17,076 nt of DNA from Acidobacteriota bacterium (GTDB lineage Bacteria; Acidobacteriota; Holophagae; Thermotomaculales; Thermotomaculaceae): NCBI GenBank assembly GCA_015487755.1, contig WFPG01000110.1, forward strand, positions 1 through 17,076, in the 5' to 3' direction. The notes under the pieces were generated by a model, which was not told where the DNA came from, ran no database searches, and saw nothing but the letters and a program-made list of their open reading frames with translations. Below, in pieces: positions 14,030-17,076 of the stretch (positions are counted from its first letter, which is position 1; the number at the start of each line of letters is the position of its first letter). The position numbers were made by a program, and so were the translations under genes.

Positions 14030-15133
14030 TTACAGATTAAAGTGTCCGCGAATTTTTTCTTTATCTTCAAACTTTTCAAGTTCTTTCATCAATTCCCTAA
14101 CCCTGGTGTCCACTATAGTAGGTGTTTTAACCTCAACCTCAAGGTACATATCCCCGTTTTTGCCGGTTAACCTTGATTTCACACCCTTTCCTCTAACCCT
14201 GATTTTTTGGCCGCATTGGGTTTGAGGCGGAATCTTCACAGTTGTAGGCCCGTAGATTGTAGGTATTTTTATTTTAGCACCTAATGCCGCCTCTGAAAAG
14301 GTAATGGGCAATTTAAGGTAAATATTGTCTCCCTGCCTTTTAAATAACGGGTGTTCTTCCACAACAGTAATTATGTATAAATCTCCGGGAGGTCCTCCGT
14401 TTATGCCTGCCTCACCTTTCCCCGGCACTCTTACCTTTGAGCCGTTGTCAACCCCTGCAGGTATTCTCACATTTATTGTTTCGGTAAACGGAATCCTTCC
14501 GGTACCGTTGCATTTTGAACACTTTGTAAAGGTAATCCTTCCCGTCCCGCCGCAAAGGGAACATGGTTTTTCAACATGGAAAAAAGGCAATCCGCTGCTT
14601 TCTTTTCCTGTACCGTTACACCTTGGACAGGTTTGAGGGGAAGATAATGGAATTTTTCCGCTTCCGCCACATGCATCACAGGATTTGCTTCTATTAACCT
14701 TTATTTTTGTTGTTAAACCGTGCACAGCATCCATAAAGGATATTCTCATTGAATACTGTATATCCTCTCCCTTTTTCGGAGCGTTTGAGTACCCGTACTC
14801 ACGGTATCCGCTTCCCCTTTTGCCGCCGCCGAACAAATCTGCAAAAATATCTGAAAAATCAAAGTTTACATTTTGAAAATCCTGGTAATTAAAGTTTTCT
14901 CCAAAGTTGGCATCCCCGACAAACCCGTACTTATCGTACTGCTCTTTCTTTTTAGGGTCGGAAAGAACAGCATAAGCCTCGGATATTTCCTTAAATTTTT
15001 CTTCAGCCTGCTTATCACCCGGGTTTAAGTCAGGGTGATACTTTCTGGCAAGTTTTTTATAAGCCTTTTTAACTTCCTGTATTGAGGCCCCTTTCGGGAG
15101 CCCCAATACAGCGTAATAATCTTTTTTAACCAT
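14030..15133 (-). CDS. dnaJ: Type I Hsp40 co-chaperone DnaJ
   Basis: DnaJ brings unfolded clients to DnaK and triggers its ATPase. The 367-residue protein is a full type I J protein. The J domain is 1-70 with HPD at 33-35. A Gly/Phe-rich region spans about 71-118 ([13 protein letters not shown]). The zinc domain has four CxxCxGxG repeats: C152/C155, C169/C172, C191/C194 and C205/C208. Two beta-sandwich client-binding domains cover about 120-335, and a dimerisation tail follows. All eight zinc ligands are intact. The ATG at 15133 follows GGAGAG by several bases and lies 22 bases after the dnaK stop. No grpE lies between the two, unlike the dnaK-grpE-dnaJ-hspR order of Streptomyces. Confidence 0.97.
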   Translation of the reverse strand: MVKKDYYAVLGLPKGASIQEVKKAYKKLARKYHPDLNPGDKQAEEKFKEISEAYAVLSDPKKKEQYDKYGFVGDANFGENFNYQDFQNVNFDFSDIFADLFGGGKRGSGYREYGYSNAPKKGEDIQYSMRISFMDAVHGLTTKIKVNRSKSCDACGGSGKIPLSSPQTCPRCNGTGKESSGLPFFHVEKPCSLCGGTGRITFTKCSKCNGTGRIPFTETINVRIPAGVDNGSKVRVPGKGEAGINGGPPGDLYIITVVEEHPLFKRQGDNIYLKLPITFSEAALGAKIKIPTIYGPTTVKIPPQTQCGQKIRVRGKGVKSRLTGKNGDMYLEVEVKTPTIVDTRVRELMKELEKFEDKEKIRGHFNL

Positions 15134-15155
15134 GGCTTACTCTCCATTTTCCCCC

Positions 15156-17069
15156 TTACTCAACAATCTCTGCATCTACCACATCATCTCCGCCTTTGTT
15201 GTCCGAGTTTTGAGCATCATTTGACTGAGTTCCTGCACCTGCATCAGCACCACCGGGCTGAGCACCGCCAGTCTGAGATTGATATAGGTACTGGGACAAC
15301 TTATGAGATACATTGGTAAGGTTTTCAATTGCAGAATTTATAGCAGCCACATCTTCCCCTGAAATTGCCGTCTTTAATTGAGAAATAGCTGATTCAATAG
15401 CCTGTTTGTCGGCTTCCGTAATCTTGTCTGCATGCTCTTTAAGCAATTTCTCTATCTGATAGATAAGGGAATCGCCTCTGTTTCTTGCCTCAATTAACTC
15501 CGCTCTTCTCTTATCCTCTTCGGCATGAGCCTCAGCCTCTTTCACCATTCTATCAATTTCCTCTTTAGACAACCCGCTTGAGCCTGTTATTGTTATCTTC
15601 TGCTCTTTGCCTGTTGCCCTGTCTTTTGCGCTTACATTCAAAATACCGTTAGCGTCAATGTCAAAAGTAACCTCAATCTGAGGAACTCCTCTCGGTGCAG
15701 GCGGAATTCCGATTAAGTGGAATTTACCTAAAGACTTGTTGTCTTTGGCAAGCGGCCTTTCACCCTGCAACACATGGATTTCAACGCTTGTCTGATTGTC
15801 CGCAGCGGTGGTAAATACCTCTGTCTTTCTTGTCGGAATTGTAGTATTTCTCGGAATCATTACAGTCATAACCCCGCCTTGCGTTTCAACACCTAAAGAA
15901 AGGGGTGTTACATCAAGGAGAAGAACATCTTTAACATCTCCCGCAAGAACTCCGCCCTGAATTGCTGCACCTATTGCAACCACCTCGTCAGGGTTAACTC
16001 CTTTGTGAGGCTCTTTGCCGAAGAATTCGGTAACCTTTTTCTGAACAAGTGGAATCCTTGTAGAACCGCCTACAAGAACCACCTCGTCAATATCAGAAGG
16101 CTTTAAGCCTGCATCTTCAAGTGCTTTCTTGCACGGCTCCATAGTCCTGTTAATCAAATCTTCAATCATTGCTTCAAATTTAGCCCTTGTAAGTTTAATA
16201 TTCAGGTGTTTCGGGCCTGAAGCATCAGCAGTGATAAACGGAAGGTTGATTTCGGTTTCCATCATTGAAGAAAGTTCAATCTTTGCTTTCTCTGCCGCTT
16301 CTTTCAACCTCTGTAAAGCCATTTTATCCTGGCTTAAATCTATACCCTGGTCTTTCTTAAACTCTTCAATTAACCAGTCAATAATTCTCTGGTCAATGTT
16401 GTCACCGCCTAAGTGAGTATCACCGTTTGTTGATTTAACCTCAACAACACCGTCACCTACTTCAAGGATTGAGATATCAAATGTACCGCCGCCGAAATCG
16501 TAAACAGCAATAGTTTCATCTTTTTTCTTGTCAAGGCCGTAAGCAAGAGCGGCAGCGGTAGGCTCGTTGATTATCCTTTTAACTTCCAATCCCGCTATCT
16601 TTCCTGCATCCTTGGTCGCCTGCCTTTGAGCATCGTTAAAGTACGCCGGAACTGTTATCACCGCTTCAGTCACAGGCTCTCCAAGGTAATCTTCAGCCGC
16701 CTTTTTCAACTTTTGCAAAACCTTTGCTGAAATTTCAGGCGGCGAAAACAGTTTACCGTTTACTTCAACCCTAACATCACCGTTAGGCGCCTTAACAACT
16801 TTATAAGGCACCATTTTCATCTCTTCGGTAACCTCGTCATACCTTCTTCCCATAAACCTTTTTATAGAAAAGATTGTATTTTCAGGGTTTGTAATTGCCT
16901 GTCTTTTTGCAACCTGCCCTACGAGGATTTCCCCGTTTTTCGTAAAAGCGACAACGGAAGGGGTTGTTCTTGAGCCTTCCTGATTAGGAATAACGGTAAC
17001 ATCGCTTCCTTCCATTACCGCAACAACAGAGTTTGTTGTTCCAAGGTCAATACCGATTATTTTTCCCAT
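15156..17069 (-). CDS. dnaK: Molecular chaperone DnaK (Hsp70)
   Basis: The 637-residue ATP-driven chaperone is complete and of standard length. The nucleotide-binding domain (1-380) shows [13 protein letters not shown] (6-18), [12 protein letters not shown] (167-178), [12 protein letters not shown] (189-200; T196 aligns with the E. coli autophosphorylated Thr) and [14 protein letters not shown] (330-343). The interdomain linker is [13 protein letters not shown] (381-393), followed by the substrate-binding beta domain (to about 500) and helical lid (about 500-600). The tail is Gly/Ala/Gln-rich and ends with [12 protein letters not shown], typical of bacterial DnaK. The ATG at 17069 leaves only seven upstream bases in the window, so the promoter, ribosome site and any HspR operator are not visible. 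It heads the apparent dnaK-dnaJ-hspR-sigma operon. Confidence 0.98.
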   Translation of the reverse strand: MGKIIGIDLGTTNSVVAVMEGSDVTVIPNQEGSRTTPSVVAFTKNGEILVGQVAKRQAITNPENTIFSIKRFMGRRYDEVTEEMKMVPYKVVKAPNGDVRVEVNGKLFSPPEISAKVLQKLKKAAEDYLGEPVTEAVITVPAYFNDAQRQATKDAGKIAGLEVKRIINEPTAAALAYGLDKKKDETIAVYDFGGGTFDISILEVGDGVVEVKSTNGDTHLGGDNIDQRIIDWLIEEFKKDQGIDLSQDKMALQRLKEAAEKAKIELSSMMETEINLPFITADASGPKHLNIKLTRAKFEAMIEDLINRTMEPCKKALEDAGLKPSDIDEVVLVGGSTRIPLVQKKVTEFFGKEPHKGVNPDEVVAIGAAIQGGVLAGDVKDVLLLDVTPLSLGVETQGGVMTVMIPRNTTIPTRKTEVFTTAADNQTSVEIHVLQGERPLAKDNKSLGKFHLIGIPPAPRGVPQIEVTFDIDANGILNVSAKDRATGKEQKITITGSSGLSKEEIDRMVKEAEAHAEEDKRRAELIEARNRGDSLIYQIEKLLKEHADKITEADKQAIESAISQLKTAISGEDVAAINSAIENLTNVSHKLSQYLYQSQTGGAQPGGADAGAGTQSNDAQNSDNKGGDDVVDAEIVE

Positions 17070-17076
17070 AAATACC

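Noticed and set aside
14325..14636. A 103-codon plus-strand open frame opposite dnaJ
   Set aside because: It mirrors the repetitive zinc-finger codons of dnaJ, has no domain and no ribosome site.
21..17076. HAIR or CIRCE operator inside the window
   Set aside because: Isolated CTTGAGT-like half sites occur (for example near 10908) but none is paired as CTTGAGT-N7-ACTCAAG, and no CIRCE repeat was found. The relevant promoter region lies beyond the right edge.

Overview
The window is a fully coding stretch of a low-GC chromosome, with arginine written mostly as AGA/AGG and proteins rich in Lys and Glu. An apolipoprotein N-acyltransferase (Lnt) and a zinc-binding protein with a plain, non-lipoprotein signal peptide point to a diderm (Gram-negative type) bacterium. 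The Lys/Glu/AGR bias would fit a thermophile, but that is only a hint. I cannot assign a phylum from the sequence alone. Bases 1-20 are not genomic: they match the end of the Nextera read-2 adapter, including the Tn5 mosaic end, so the left edge of the contig is artificial.

Left block (38-8823, all +): DUF6125-like Cys-rich protein, M24 peptidase, PduO-type cobalamin adenosyltransferase, small membrane protein, AmrA/AMMECR1-like protein, pyruvate kinase, Lnt, HflX GTPase and a DEAD-box RNA helicase with a DbpA-type RNA-binding tail. Neighbours overlap or nearly touch except for gaps of 62 bp (before amrA) and 70 bp (before the helicase), where transcription may restart. A strong intrinsic terminator at 8831-8860 closes the block.

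Middle block: a drug/metabolite-type (EamA) transporter and plsY are read leftward as an overlapping pair. A complete zinc-type ABC importer, znuA-znuC-znuB, is read rightward. plsY and znuA diverge from a 71-bp region carrying two perfect TATAAT boxes on opposite strands. The znu box is an extended -10, while the plsY box lies so close to its ATG that the mRNA would be leaderless or nearly so.

Right block (17069-12756, all -): dnaK, dnaJ, hspR and a sigma-70 family factor, separated by 22, 11 and 3 bases, form one apparent heat-shock operon. It encodes the Hsp70 chaperone, its J-domain partner, the repressor that in other bacteria uses DnaK as co-repressor, and a sigma factor lacking region 1.1 with an unusual region 3.0. 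This putative four-gene chaperone/repressor/sigma unit is the most interesting part of the window. Its promoter and any HAIR operator lie just beyond the right edge. grpE is not in the window.

No rRNA, tRNA, CRISPR array, natural mobile element or long repeat was seen, and there is no stretch over 300 bases without a gene.
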